This document shows positions 34,085 through 43,443 of a DNA stretch of 64,000 nucleotides, piece after piece. The notes beneath the pieces were generated by a model. That model was not told where the DNA came from. It saw nothing but the letters and a program-made list of their open reading frames with translations, and did no database searches. Position numbers and translations under genes: made by a program. The stretch's first letter is position 1, and each line of letters opens with the position of its first letter. The DNA comes from Lachnospiraceae bacterium (lineage in GTDB: Bacteria; Bacillota; Clostridia; Lachnospirales; Lachnospiraceae), in assembly GCA_015056885.1 (NCBI GenBank), contig SVFL01000003.1, positions 1 to 64,000 of the forward strand, given 5' to 3'.

Positions 34085-35782
34085 ATGAACGAGAATAATG
34101 GTAAAAGAAGAGAATGGGTCAAAACAGTAGCGATTATATTTTTAAGCGTGCTATTGGTGCTCACCTTTTTCTCCAACACGATTATGAATTATTCCTTGCC
34201 GGAGGTGGCTACTCAATATGTGGAGCCTGGAACCATTACGGCCAAAATAAGGGGAACCGGTACTGTGAAAAGTGCAGATCCCTATAGTGTAAAGCTTAAG
34301 ACGACTACGGATTCTACTGCAACAGGAATTTATGAGGTGCATTCCGTGGAGGTGCAAAAGGGCGATATTGTTCAGAAGGGTGATGTGCTGTGCCAGCTGG
34401 CAAGTACGGAGAATTCTCTTGTTGAGGAAGCCAGAGAGGAGCTTGAAAAACAGCTGCTTCAGTATGAAATTGCTATCTTACAGGGAGAGGTTTCCGGTAC
34501 AGTTCTCGACAATGCACAGAATGGTAATACCTCTTCCATGAGTGATTATCAGAGCCGTGTTCTTGCCAAAGAACAGGAGATTGAGAATTTGAAAGCACAG
34601 GTTAAGGAAGCAGAGGAGACACTGGAGGCGTGGAAAGAGCAGGCAGATTATGAAGTAGATCCCAAAAAGGAGAAAAAGAAACTGGATGAGGCTCAGGCTG
34701 CGTATGATGAAGTGGCAGATGTGATAAATGCAGCCAAGGAGGAAATTGCAGAGTGGCAGGCTGAGATTGATAGTAATAATAAAATAATTAAGGATTATGA
34801 GGATGGCATGGTGATTGTAGATGAAAACGGCAATCAGGTGCCGGCAGTAACAAAAGAGCAGTATGAGACTGCCAAAGCTCAGAATGCCATTTTGAAGAAG
34901 AGAATTGACGAGAAGAATGCGGAGATTGCGGATGAGGAAGCAAAGCTTCCGGAACTTGAGAAGGCACTTAAAAAGGCTCAGAAGGCATACGATAACAAAA
35001 TCTCAGATACAGAGGATAATGTAGAGGAATCTATTGAAGAATGGACAAAAGAGGTTGAAAATCGCCAGAAACTGGTAGAAGAAGCAGAAGATGCTAAGGC
35101 AAAACTGATTTCTGATATTGTTAATGAGCTGGAGTGGAGCGATACTCTTTCCGAGATGAAGGAAAATATTGCAAAGCTTCAGAATGAGACCGTGGGCGGC
35201 GAGGTAGTGGCTCCTATTTCCGGTGAGATTATTGCTGTTAATGTAAGATCCGGAGAGGATACTCCTTCTGATGGAATTCTCTTTACTATTCAGCCGGAAG
35301 GAAAAGGCTATACTATGGATTTTGCAGTTACCAATGAGCAGGCCAGAAGAGTATCTGTAGGCAATGTGGCGGAACTTGTGAATTCCTGGAGATATGATGA
35401 TGTGGAGGTGCTTTTGACAAGTATCAAACCCAATCCTCAGAATCCAAGTCAGAGTAAGCTTTTGACTTTTGATATAACGGGAGATGTGACAGACGGTCAG
35501 TCTTTAAGCGTGGCTTTGGGCGAGAGAAGTTCAGAATTTGAACTTACGGTGCCTAACAGTGCGATTCGAGAAGATAATAACGGAAAGTTTATTCTGATTG
35601 TGGAGACTAAGAGTACACCTCTTAGCAACCGATATATTGCTACCCGTGTGGATGTTGAGGTGTTAGCAAGTGATGATACCAGAACTGCAATCAGTGCGCC
35701 CTTATATGGATATGATTATGTGATTACTACTTCTACAGCCCCTGTTGAAGCGGGGAATCAGGTGAGACTGGCGAACGGTTAA
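34085..35782 (+). CDS. HlyD-type membrane fusion/adaptor protein
   Basis: A 565-residue single-pass membrane protein. One N-terminal helix (about 11-31) is followed by a lipoyl-like half (VQKGDIVQKGDVLCQLAST, about 97-115). A long coiled-coil hairpin covers about 115-370 (NSLVEEAREELEKQLLQYE, KKLDEAQAAYDEVADVINAA), then the second lipoyl half (GGEVVAPISGEIIAVNVRSG) and a beta-barrel end. This is the architecture of MacA/HlyD/YknX adaptors, normally partnered with exporters, not importers. No export ATPase is in the cluster; its partner is likely the next gene. Confidence 0.88.
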   Translation: MNENNGKRREWVKTVAIIFLSVLLVLTFFSNTIMNYSLPEVATQYVEPGTITAKIRGTGTVKSADPYSVKLKTTTDSTATGIYEVHSVEVQKGDIVQKGDVLCQLASTENSLVEEAREELEKQLLQYEIAILQGEVSGTVLDNAQNGNTSSMSDYQSRVLAKEQEIENLKAQVKEAEETLEAWKEQADYEVDPKKEKKKLDEAQAAYDEVADVINAAKEEIAEWQAEIDSNNKIIKDYEDGMVIVDENGNQVPAVTKEQYETAKAQNAILKKRIDEKNAEIADEEAKLPELEKALKKAQKAYDNKISDTEDNVEESIEEWTKEVENRQKLVEEAEDAKAKLISDIVNELEWSDTLSEMKENIAKLQNETVGGEVVAPISGEIIAVNVRSGEDTPSDGILFTIQPEGKGYTMDFAVTNEQARRVSVGNVAELVNSWRYDDVEVLLTSIKPNPQNPSQSKLLTFDITGDVTDGQSLSVALGERSSEFELTVPNSAIREDNNGKFILIVETKSTPLSNRYIATRVDVEVLASDDTRTAISAPLYGYDYVITTSTAPVEAGNQVRLANG

Positions 35783-35796
35783 GGAGCAGATGTTTT

Positions 35797-36840
35797 ATGA
35801 AGAGACGGATACTTGGTATCACCGGTGCTGTGTCATTTCTGGTGTTTTTGATTCTTTGGGGAATCACCGGAAGAATGGTGGACTCGTTGTCTGACCAACA
35901 TATGGCAGAGCGTTGGAAGAAGGATGGCGGAGTGGCACAGGTCAGTTGCTTTTTCTCCGCAAATGCAAATGTAACGGAAGATACCCTGCGGGAATTTGAA
36001 TTTAATCTGGAAAATTATTTGAAGGAGTCATCTATCACCGTTGAGTCGGATAATCCGGGTGCCAGACTTTGGACATCTGCATACAGCGCAGAGGGAAAAA
36101 TCAGTCTTTCTACGGAATATGGAAGTATGGAGGCGGATGCATTGGGGATTGGAGGCGATTTTTTCCTTTTTCATCCGCAGAAACTTCTTTATGGGTCGTA
36201 TTTTTCGGGAAATGATGTGAATCAGGATTATTGTGTGATTGATGAAGATGCAGCATGGCAGTTGTTTGGTTCTAATAATGTAGCCGGTATGATGGTAGAT
36301 ATCGATGGAACTCCCCATATTGTGACCGGTGTGATAAAAAGACAAGAGGGGAAGTTGTGGGAAGCGGCAGGACTGGATAAGACAAGGGTGTATGTATCAT
36401 TGCCTACATTGGAAACGTATGGAACAAGTCACGGAATTAATCACTATGAAATACTGATGCCTAATCCGGTAAAGGAATTTGCTTATAAATATGTTTGTGA
36501 AAAGCTGGGGCAAAATGAACGTGAAACAGAAGTCTTGGAGAATACTACAAGATTTAAGCTATGGAAGCGTTTTGAGGTGATTAAAGCTTTCGGTACCCGT
36601 TCCATGAACGGCAAGTCTATTATCTATCCCTACTGGGAGAATGTTGCCAGAGGTTATGAGGATATTGTAGGGACAATTACTGTTTTTGTGATATTGTTTT
36701 TAGTGTATCCTATTCTGCTGGTGATGATATGTTTTATTGGTTATTGGAGACATAAAGACTGGACATTTAAGTCTATTTGGATTAAGATGGTAGATGTAGT
36801 TGAACGTTTTCGGGAGCGTCATTACAAACGAAAACACTAA
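35797..36840 (+). CDS. MacB periplasmic-core-like membrane protein without FtsX domain or ATPase
   Basis: Two membrane segments (about 6-24 and about 302-325, VFVILFLVYPILLVMICFIG) bracket an extracytoplasmic domain of about 270 residues. This domain resembles the MacB_PCD module (segments like ADALGIGGDFFLFHPQKLLYG and YCVIDEDAAWQLFGSNNVAG). Normal MacB/FtsX permeases have four helices and often a fused ATPase; both are missing. The basic C-terminus (RFRERHYKRKH) is cytoplasmic. Its pairing with the HlyD-type gene suggests a MacAB-like cell-surface complex. Confidence 0.72.
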   Translation: MKRRILGITGAVSFLVFLILWGITGRMVDSLSDQHMAERWKKDGGVAQVSCFFSANANVTEDTLREFEFNLENYLKESSITVESDNPGARLWTSAYSAEGKISLSTEYGSMEADALGIGGDFFLFHPQKLLYGSYFSGNDVNQDYCVIDEDAAWQLFGSNNVAGMMVDIDGTPHIVTGVIKRQEGKLWEAAGLDKTRVYVSLPTLETYGTSHGINHYEILMPNPVKEFAYKYVCEKLGQNERETEVLENTTRFKLWKRFEVIKAFGTRSMNGKSIIYPYWENVARGYEDIVGTITVFVILFLVYPILLVMICFIGYWRHKDWTFKSIWIKMVDVVERFRERHYKRKH

Positions 36841-36855
36841 ACGAGGAGGAGTATT

Positions 36856-39291
36856 ATGAAAATATGGAAGAGAGTTTTAAGTGCGACACTTGCGACAGCA
36901 ATGGTATTGGGCTTATGCGCATGTACCAAGGAGAGCGGTGCTAATGGCGGCATCGGCGGAGGAAGTAGTCTAAAAGCAGAGAAGGATGGAACCGCGCTTG
37001 CTAAGGAATATATTTATAGCTTGGAAGAGTTCGATTTAAGTGGGATTCCCAATCAGAATGATTGTACGATTATGGATATCTCTGAACATAATAATGTGTT
37101 GTATATGGTAACACGTTCATACAATCAGGATTTTCATGAAGAATATAAACTGGTGAAGATGAATACAGACGGTACCGGTTTTACCCTTATGGATATGCAG
37201 TTGGGTATGGGTACAGGCGAAGAGTCTATCGAGGCAGAAACGGCAGATAGTTCAGAGGAAACATCAGAGGAAGATGGATTAAATGTATTTGAGAATACTG
37301 GTTTTGCTAATTTTGCATTCCGCGGAGATGAGTTTTATGCAGTAAAAACATATACCTTTGAGGATTATTCTAATCCGGATGAGTATGTGAGCATTGTAGA
37401 AAATTATGTATGTTGCTGGGATTATGAGGGCAATATGAAGTGGGAGGCTCCCGTAAAGCTGACCGATGCAGTTGGAAGCTGGGCTTATATCAGTGCTTTG
37501 ACGATTATTCCCGGTGGTAATATTGCGCTTTTGGTAGGCGGTGACACTCAGGGAATTATTGAGATTAGCACCACCGGTGTTGCACAGGAGCTTAAGGCAA
37601 TGCCTGATTTAGAAAAGTATCTTGTGAATCCCGGTTATACCGCAGAGGCTCCGAACAACAGAATGCTTCTTAGTTATTACAGTGATGATTGGTCTAAACT
37701 ATCTGTTTTATTTTATAATTTTAATGATGGAACCATGACAGCAGATTTTCCTTTGCCTGCGAATATAACCTATAATGGGTTGAGTAATCTTTGCGTAGAC
37801 AAAAAGGATGATTTGATTTATACCAATAGTCAGGGAGTGTTTAAGTATCATATTGGCGACAAGGATGCTAAGCAGATGATGAGTTTTGTAAACTCTGACC
37901 TGAATATTTCACATTTTGATGCATTTTTGTATCTGGATGATAAGCAGTTTATTGGATTTTATTCTGTTTATGATGAGATAAATTATACCAGAACCATTGA
38001 GGGCGGTATTTTTACCAAGGTTAATCCGGAGGATGTACCTGATAAGGAGCTGTTGGTGCTTGCAACCAATTATATAGCAAATGACATCAAGCAGCGTGTG
38101 GTAGATTTTAATAAATCCAGCCAGACTCATAGAATTATGATTAAGGATTATAGCCAGTATGTTTCTGATGAGGATTATATGGCTGGTTATACTCAGTTGA
38201 ATAATGATATTATTGCAGGTAATATGCCGGATATTTTGGTGGTGGATAGCAATATGTCTTTAGGTAGTTATGCCTCCAAGGGACTTTTGGCAGATATTGG
38301 AGAACTGATTGCCAAGGATGAAGAATTATCCAAAGAAGAATACATGACCAATGTGTTCGAAGCCTGCAAGCTTGATGGTAAGCTCTATGAGATTATTCCT
38401 TCATTCTATGTTTCAACTTATTTGGGAAAAAAGTCATTAATTGGTGAACCTAAGGAGTGGACTTTGCAGGAGGCACAGGCGGTGGTTGACCGGATGCCGG
38501 AAGGTGCACAATTGTTTAGTGAGATGACCCGTGGTGGTTATATTAGTACTGTTTATGAGATTTGCGGCAATGAATTTATAGATGATGCTACCGGAAAATG
38601 TTCTTTTGATTCACCCGAGTTTATTGCAATCATGGAATATGCAAATACACTTCCGGAAGAAATCGATGACAGTTATTATGAAGGAGACTGGTATACCAGT
38701 TATGAATCTCAATATCGTGAGGACAGAACTTTGCTGTCTAATCATTCCATTAGCGGAATGGAGAGTTTGGTGTATGCAATTAACGGCACTTTTGGTGAGG
38801 AGGTTACTTGTGTAGGTCTGCCTTCCTCCGGTGGAAACGGTGCAGCTTTGTATGTAGGTAATTCTTATGCAATTTCTGCAAAATCGAAGCATCAGGATGT
38901 GGCATGGGAGTTTATGAGATACTATCTCACAGATGAGTATCAAAATACTTTGGAGTGGCAGTTGCCTATTTCCAAGGACCGTTTTGAAGTTTTAGCGCAG
39001 AAGGCAACCAAGAATCCTGTATACAAGGATGAAAATGGTAATGAGGTAGAAGACAGTTATCATTATTGGATTAACGACGAGGATGTTATTCTGGAGCCCT
39101 TAACACAGGAACAGGTGGATGAGATTAGTGCATATATTGCCACTGTTGATACAAGAGCTTGGCAGAATTCTGAGATACGTAATATTCTGGATGAGGAAAT
39201 GGCTGCTTATTTCTCCGGCCAAAAGAGTGCAAAAGAAGTGGCAGGTCTGATTCAGAATCGTGTTCAGCTTATGGTAAATGAAAATCGTTAA
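36856..39291 (+). CDS. Large extracellular solute-binding lipoprotein (second of two)
   Basis: An 811-residue paralogue of the protein at 29804. Lipobox LGLCACTKESG (Cys at about 23). The N-terminal propeller-like half (about 50-380) and C-terminal SBP half (about 395-811, with YTQLNNDIIAGNMPDILVVD and VAGLIQNRVQLMVNENR) are both present. The identical overall design and near-identical final 17 residues argue for gene duplication. Having two SBPs, one at each end of the core cluster, suggests either two substrates or a stoichiometric complex. Confidence 0.85.
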   Translation: MKIWKRVLSATLATAMVLGLCACTKESGANGGIGGGSSLKAEKDGTALAKEYIYSLEEFDLSGIPNQNDCTIMDISEHNNVLYMVTRSYNQDFHEEYKLVKMNTDGTGFTLMDMQLGMGTGEESIEAETADSSEETSEEDGLNVFENTGFANFAFRGDEFYAVKTYTFEDYSNPDEYVSIVENYVCCWDYEGNMKWEAPVKLTDAVGSWAYISALTIIPGGNIALLVGGDTQGIIEISTTGVAQELKAMPDLEKYLVNPGYTAEAPNNRMLLSYYSDDWSKLSVLFYNFNDGTMTADFPLPANITYNGLSNLCVDKKDDLIYTNSQGVFKYHIGDKDAKQMMSFVNSDLNISHFDAFLYLDDKQFIGFYSVYDEINYTRTIEGGIFTKVNPEDVPDKELLVLATNYIANDIKQRVVDFNKSSQTHRIMIKDYSQYVSDEDYMAGYTQLNNDIIAGNMPDILVVDSNMSLGSYASKGLLADIGELIAKDEELSKEEYMTNVFEACKLDGKLYEIIPSFYVSTYLGKKSLIGEPKEWTLQEAQAVVDRMPEGAQLFSEMTRGGYISTVYEICGNEFIDDATGKCSFDSPEFIAIMEYANTLPEEIDDSYYEGDWYTSYESQYREDRTLLSNHSISGMESLVYAINGTFGEEVTCVGLPSSGGNGAALYVGNSYAISAKSKHQDVAWEFMRYYLTDEYQNTLEWQLPISKDRFEVLAQKATKNPVYKDENGNEVEDSYHYWINDEDVILEPLTQEQVDEISAYIATVDTRAWQNSEIRNILDEEMAAYFSGQKSAKEVAGLIQNRVQLMVNENR

Positions 39292-39308
39292 AGTGGAGTG
39301 AGAGAGTG

Positions 39309-40802
39309 ATGGGTAAGGCGAAAATTGATTGGAAGAAACATTCAAAGCTTGGGTTATATGCGTTTGTGGTGTTTACACTGATTATGGCCGCCTTTCCCAT
39401 GCTCATAGAATCTAAATTCACTTTTGATGAATATTTTACCATTAATTTAGTGAAAAATTCATGGACGGATGTGATTCGGCTGACGGGGCTGGATGTACAT
39501 CCGCCTTTGTATTATCTGGCAGTAAAGCTGGATGTGGCAATACTGGGCGAGAACTTTCTTGCATATCATTTGGTGTCCTTTGTGTGTTGGATAGCATTGG
39601 TTATTGTGACAGAGCAATTTGTGTCTAAGGTTTTTGGGGATAAAGAGGCGCTGTTTGCAGTATTGGCACTTTGTTGTGCGCCTAATATGCTTCGCTATGC
39701 CTTGCAGGTTCGTATGTACAGTATGGCCATGCTGTTGGTAACACTGGGTTTTTATACCACGTGGTTTCTTGGAGAACAATATAGTAAGGATTCTGCCAAT
39801 AAGAAAGTATGGAAGTATTGGGGGCTTCTTGCAGTGATCAATGTGGCGGCCGCATACACCCATTATTTTGCAGGTGTGGCTGCAGTAGGTGTTTCCTGTG
39901 CATTGCTGGTGTATCTGTTGCTTACCAAGAGAGATTATGTGAGAACTCTGATTCAGTGGTGCGTGTACTGTCTGATTATGGCAGTGCTGTATTTGCCTTG
40001 GATGTTTGTAATGTTTAAACAGATGAGAGATATCAATGGTAATTACTGGATTACTGCGCTGAGCATAGAGACGCTTTATGGATATCTGGATATGCTCCTT
40101 GGAATGAGTAAGGAGTTTTTGCAGTATGGCCTTACCGTTACTTTATTTTTGGGATGTTTTTATTTGGTTACCAAGAAGGACAAGTCCCGTAGGGATTATT
40201 GGAAATGGGGTGCCTTTATTGCTGCCGGAGTTTTTATGGTATTTGGCGTAGGTTATTCGGTTTTGAAGACTCCTATATTGATTGATCGCTATGTGGTGAT
40301 TCTTGTGCCTATGCTGTGGGTTGTTGTGGTTGTCACTTTGGCAGAGCGTAAGGAAAAGTGGATAGAGGCAGGACTTGTGATTTTGTTTTGTCTGTGTTTT
40401 ATTGTAAACCAAAAGGATTTATACAGTGAATATCAGGCTGTGCAGAACAGTGAGGAGACACGATGCCTTGAAAATAATGTAATGCCCGGAGATATCATGT
40501 ATCATACCAATGCGCAGAGACTTGCGGAACGGGCGGCCTTTCTGACGGATACAGAGCATTTGCTGTTAGAGGGTTGTGATGAAGGTGAGGCATTTCATTA
40601 TTGGAGTGATATGATAGGCTGCAAAGAGGTGGCAGGTGTTTCGCAGGTAATCGAACTGGCGGAAAATAAGGCGGCTACAAATGCCTCAGTAAGCATCTGG
40701 TGTGAGGATGATACCGTTTTAGAGGAGTTTAAAACGGCAGGCTGGCAGGTGGAGGAGTATCCGGCTTGGTCGGTGGTGTTCTACCGGTTGTATCGGCCTT
40801 AA
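39309..40802 (+). CDS. GT-C (family 39-like) membrane glycosyltransferase
   Basis: A polytopic membrane protein with about ten hydrophobic segments and the family catalytic loops: FTFDEYFTINLV (about 35-46, acidic site) and GLDVHPPLYYLAVKLD (about 58-73). LRYALQVRMYSMAMLLVTLG matches the PMT_2/ArnT/GT39 region. Such enzymes transfer a sugar from a polyprenyl-phosphate donor to a surface acceptor. The C-terminal 120 residues are soluble. ATG 39309 is preferred to the adjacent GTG 39306. It is placed right after the second SBP, so it may glycosylate cluster products; this is inference. Confidence 0.78.
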   Translation: MGKAKIDWKKHSKLGLYAFVVFTLIMAAFPMLIESKFTFDEYFTINLVKNSWTDVIRLTGLDVHPPLYYLAVKLDVAILGENFLAYHLVSFVCWIALVIVTEQFVSKVFGDKEALFAVLALCCAPNMLRYALQVRMYSMAMLLVTLGFYTTWFLGEQYSKDSANKKVWKYWGLLAVINVAAAYTHYFAGVAAVGVSCALLVYLLLTKRDYVRTLIQWCVYCLIMAVLYLPWMFVMFKQMRDINGNYWITALSIETLYGYLDMLLGMSKEFLQYGLTVTLFLGCFYLVTKKDKSRRDYWKWGAFIAAGVFMVFGVGYSVLKTPILIDRYVVILVPMLWVVVVVTLAERKEKWIEAGLVILFCLCFIVNQKDLYSEYQAVQNSEETRCLENNVMPGDIMYHTNAQRLAERAAFLTDTEHLLLEGCDEGEAFHYWSDMIGCKEVAGVSQVIELAENKAATNASVSIWCEDDTVLEEFKTAGWQVEEYPAWSVVFYRLYRP

Positions 40803-40922
40803 ATGTGTAAGTTACAATTCGTTTATTTGTGCAAATGATACCTCAATCGATGCTGCAAAGCATCAAAGGATATAAATAAATGAATTGGTGCAGAGAGAAC
40901 GAGGAAGGAAAAACGGGCATAT

Positions 40923-41573
40923 ATGAATGGGAAGTGCTATGTGATTGGCGCAGGAGATTTGACCATGGGAGAGCTTGCGGTGACAGAAGATGATTTGGTC
41001 ATTGCAGTGGATGGTGGACTTAGCTATTGTGGGATTCTGAATGTAGAGCCGGATTTGATTATCGGAGACTTTGACTCCATGAGCGACGGGGAATTGCAGG
41101 CGCTAGAGGTTCTGAAACAGGATATTCCTGAGCGTATCATCACTTTGCCCTGCGAGAAGGATGATACGGATATGCTGGCGGCTCTGAAATATGGACTGGA
41201 GCGCGGTTTTAAGGATTTTCGCATCTATGGCGGTACCGGCGGCCGGTTTGACCATACCTTTGCTAATATTCAGTGCCTGTTGTATCTGAAAAATAAAGAT
41301 GCCAGCGGATATCTTGTGGACGGCACCGGTATGATGTTTGTGTTGCAGAATGAGGCGGTGCATTTGAACAAGAACCTGGAGGGTGTGCTGTCCCTCTTTA
41401 GTCTTGGTAAGGTAGCTAAGGGCGTAAATATCAGAAATATGAAATATCCTGTAACAGATTTTACCATGAGTAATGACTACCCTGTTGGCATCAGTAATGA
41501 ATTTATCGGCAAGGAAGCCGTTATCAGCGTGGAAGAGGGCGAACTGGTTTGTATGATACAGTATGTGGAGTAA
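40923..41573 (+). CDS. thiN: Thiamine pyrophosphokinase
   Basis: Transfers pyrophosphate from ATP to thiamine, giving TPP. Family signatures are VIAVDGGLSYCGILNVEPDL (about 26-45), IGDFDSMSDGE (about 47-57), PCEKDDTDMLAALKYGLERG (about 77-96) and YGGTGGRFDHTFANIQCL (about 102-119). Length 216 is standard. GAGGAAGG lies before the ATG. The 120-nt upstream spacer has a small hairpin with GCAA loop (40849-40864) and a TATAAA (40871-40876). I see no TPP riboswitch there. Confidence 0.95.
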   Translation: MNGKCYVIGAGDLTMGELAVTEDDLVIAVDGGLSYCGILNVEPDLIIGDFDSMSDGELQALEVLKQDIPERIITLPCEKDDTDMLAALKYGLERGFKDFRIYGGTGGRFDHTFANIQCLLYLKNKDASGYLVDGTGMMFVLQNEAVHLNKNLEGVLSLFSLGKVAKGVNIRNMKYPVTDFTMSNDYPVGISNEFIGKEAVISVEEGELVCMIQYVE

Positions 41574-41591
41574 TTTGAATTGAAGGATAAT

Positions 41592-41618
41592 CCGGGTGAT
41601 GATAATTTTGCAACCCGG
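41592..41618 (+). other. Weak hairpin after thiN
   Basis: CCGGGT (41592-41597) pairs with ACCCGG (41613-41618) around a 15-nt loop. No T-run follows; it may be a weak terminator. Confidence 0.35.
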
Positions 41619-41656
41619 GCTTGAAGAAAAATTTCGTTATCCGACGAATTTGGGCA

Positions 41657-41696
41657 TATACAAATTTGGAGCTGTAAAAATATTGAAATTTGTATA
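41657..41696 (-). other. AT-rich inverted repeat between thiN and the CDF gene
   Basis: TATACAAATTT (41657-41667) and AAATTTGTATA (41686-41696) are perfect 11-bp arms around 18 nt, just past the stop of the leftward gene. It may act as a weak convergent terminator. Confidence 0.4.
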
Positions 41697-41706
41697 TTTA
41701 ATTTGA

Positions 41707-42867
41707 TTATTGTTTGTCTATATCAATCACTGCGAAGTAGGCAGGATTATGTTCTTTGATTTTATATGAGATGATTTCCGTGAGAGCTCCATCAGAGAGT
41801 TGGCAATTAAAGGGCGCTACTACATCAAAAATGAGATTGGTGTGGGTAGGGCCTTTTACAATTCGGAAATCGTGCATGGTCAGTATCGGGTCAACTTCAT
41901 TTAAAATCTTCTCAACAACTGCGTGCAGACGGTCTGTTTCCGGGTCGTTGACGCAGATAGGGTCCATATGAATGACTGCACTACAATTTAAGCGGTCACG
42001 TAATGTGTGTTCAATTAAATCCACCAAATCATGCATTTCTAAAATATTGCCATCAGCAGGAACTTCTGCGTGTAAGGAGAGATGTACTCTGCCGGGGCCA
42101 TAATTATGTACCATCAAATCATGGATACCAAGGATGCCTTCATAGGACATTACAATGTCTGAAACTTCCTGAACGAACTCCGGCTCAGGTGCCTGGCCAA
42201 GGAGCGGGTTTATGGTATCCATAGCGGCTTTAATGCCGGCGATACAGATGAAAATTGCTACAGCAATACCGCAATAACCGTCAATAACCAGACCGGTAAA
42301 ATGAGCCAGAAGAACAGATGCCAGAACCATGGTAGTTGCGCACATATCGCTGATACTGTCAGTGGCGGTGGCAGCCATTGCTACGGATTGGATTTTTTGG
42401 CCTACACTGCGATTGTAAATAGCCATATAACACTTAATCAATACGGACACTACTAAAATAGCTACGATAAGGGGTGTGCATTCCGGCTTCCTGGGATTGG
42501 TAATTTTATCGATGGAGGTCTTGAGTAGTTCAAATGCCATGAGCAATATAAAAAATGCAACAACAAGGCCGGAGATATACTCCAGTCTGCCGTGACCAAA
42601 GGGATGGTCCGAGTCTGGTTTTTGACCGGCCAGTTTAAATCCTATCAGTGTTACAATGGAAGAGCCGGCATCTGATAAGTTGTTGAACGCATCTGCTGTA
42701 ATAGCGATGGAACCACTTAGCAATCCTGCCGTTGCTTTTCCTGCGAACAGCAAAATATTTAAAAAAATTCCCACACTGCCGCAGAGCATGCCATATGCCT
42801 GTCGTACTCTGGGAAGGGAAGTGTCCTTGTAATTTTTGATAAATATGCGTGCTAAACATGAAATCAT
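41707..42867 (-). CDS. Cation diffusion facilitator (CDF) metal transporter
   Basis: A proton-coupled efflux pump for divalent metals (Zn, Mn, Fe or Co). The metal-site helices are visible: ADAFNNLSDAGSSIVTLIG (about 57-75) and HPFGHGRLEYISGL (about 85-98), then ATATDSISDMCAT with the second metal-site Asp pair (about 166-178). Six helices are followed by a cytoplasmic domain to residue 386; it is about 90 residues longer than minimal CDFs and includes HAEVPADGNILEMHDLVD. AAAGGATG lies before the ATG. Substrate metal cannot be assigned from sequence alone. Confidence 0.93.
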   Translation of the reverse strand: MISCLARIFIKNYKDTSLPRVRQAYGMLCGSVGIFLNILLFAGKATAGLLSGSIAITADAFNNLSDAGSSIVTLIGFKLAGQKPDSDHPFGHGRLEYISGLVVAFFILLMAFELLKTSIDKITNPRKPECTPLIVAILVVSVLIKCYMAIYNRSVGQKIQSVAMAATATDSISDMCATTMVLASVLLAHFTGLVIDGYCGIAVAIFICIAGIKAAMDTINPLLGQAPEPEFVQEVSDIVMSYEGILGIHDLMVHNYGPGRVHLSLHAEVPADGNILEMHDLVDLIEHTLRDRLNCSAVIHMDPICVNDPETDRLHAVVEKILNEVDPILTMHDFRIVKGPTHTNLIFDVVAPFNCQLSDGALTEIISYKIKEHNPAYFAVIDIDKQ

Positions 42868-42932
42868 AATTGCATCCTTTTCGGGCTTTTTATGTTGTTG
42901 TCTGCATTTGCCCTAAAATATTGTTTCTTGTA

Positions 42933-42961
42933 ATTGTAATCCAAGAAGAGAGAAAATACAA
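42933..42961 (-). promoter_or_regulatory. Candidate promoter of the CDF gene
   Basis: On the minus strand TTGTAT (42956-42961), 17 bp, TACAAT (42933-42938). The 249-bp intergenic stretch 42868-43116 otherwise holds only AT-rich sequence and the opposing promoter. Confidence 0.45.
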
Positions 42962-43036
42962 TACTTTGGTGCCACGAACATTTGTAAGGTTGGGCTAACA
43001 AATATTTGAGTAAAACTTTTTCTTGGAATAATCTTC

Positions 43037-43065
43037 TTGTAGAAACACCTCGATAATGGTATAAT
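43037..43065 (+). promoter_or_regulatory. Candidate promoter of the PilZ-psd pair
   Basis: TTGTAG (43037-43042), 17 bp, perfect TATAAT (43060-43065), 51 nt before the PilZ ATG. Confidence 0.55.
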
Positions 43066-43116
43066 AGTATCAAATGTTGTTATGTGACGAATAGTGTCGC
43101 GGAAATGGAGGAGCAT

Positions 43117-43443
43117 ATGCAGGAGAGAAGAAAAAGTAAGAGAAGTCCCATGCAGTCTACCTTGGTTATGAAGCGTGTTGATAATAATATCACTGATGAG
43201 GTTGCCATTGATATTAATGATGTTTCAAAGAGTGGAATTGGTTTTAATTGCGATGAGATTCTGCAGATTGGTACCATTTATGAAGCTTACCTGACAATTT
43301 GGACAAAAGAAGTTCTTCATGCATTTGTGCAAATTGTGCGCATTGAGATGAAGGATGCCGGTTATGCTTATGGTGCAAGCTTTGTTGGTCTGCCTGAGAT
43401 GGATGCCTCCAGAATAGAGGTATACCAGACTGTGAACGAATGA
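43117..43443 (+). CDS. Single-domain PilZ protein
   Basis: A 108-residue PilZ domain with both c-di-GMP-binding motifs: ERRKSKR near the N-terminus (RxxxR, residues 4-8) and INDVSKSGIGF (D-x-S-x-x-G, about 34-44). AFVQIVRIEMKDAGYAYG is the terminal beta hairpin. ATG 43117 has TGGAGGAG upstream; the GTG at 43084 would translate the ribosome site. Its TGA stop overlaps the psd ATG (ATGA). It is therefore translated as a pair with phosphatidylserine decarboxylase. Confidence 0.88.
   Translation: MQERRKSKRSPMQSTLVMKRVDNNITDEVAIDINDVSKSGIGFNCDEILQIGTIYEAYLTIWTKEVLHAFVQIVRIEMKDAGYAYGASFVGLPEMDASRIEVYQTVNE

Noticed and set aside
40803..40922. TPP riboswitch before thiN
   Set aside because: The 120-nt spacer shows no THI-box-like conserved segments; only a 6-bp hairpin with GCAA loop is visible.
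41592..41696. Strong terminators between thiN and the CDF gene
   Set aside because: Both hairpins lack a T-run on the relevant strand, so they are listed only as weak structures.
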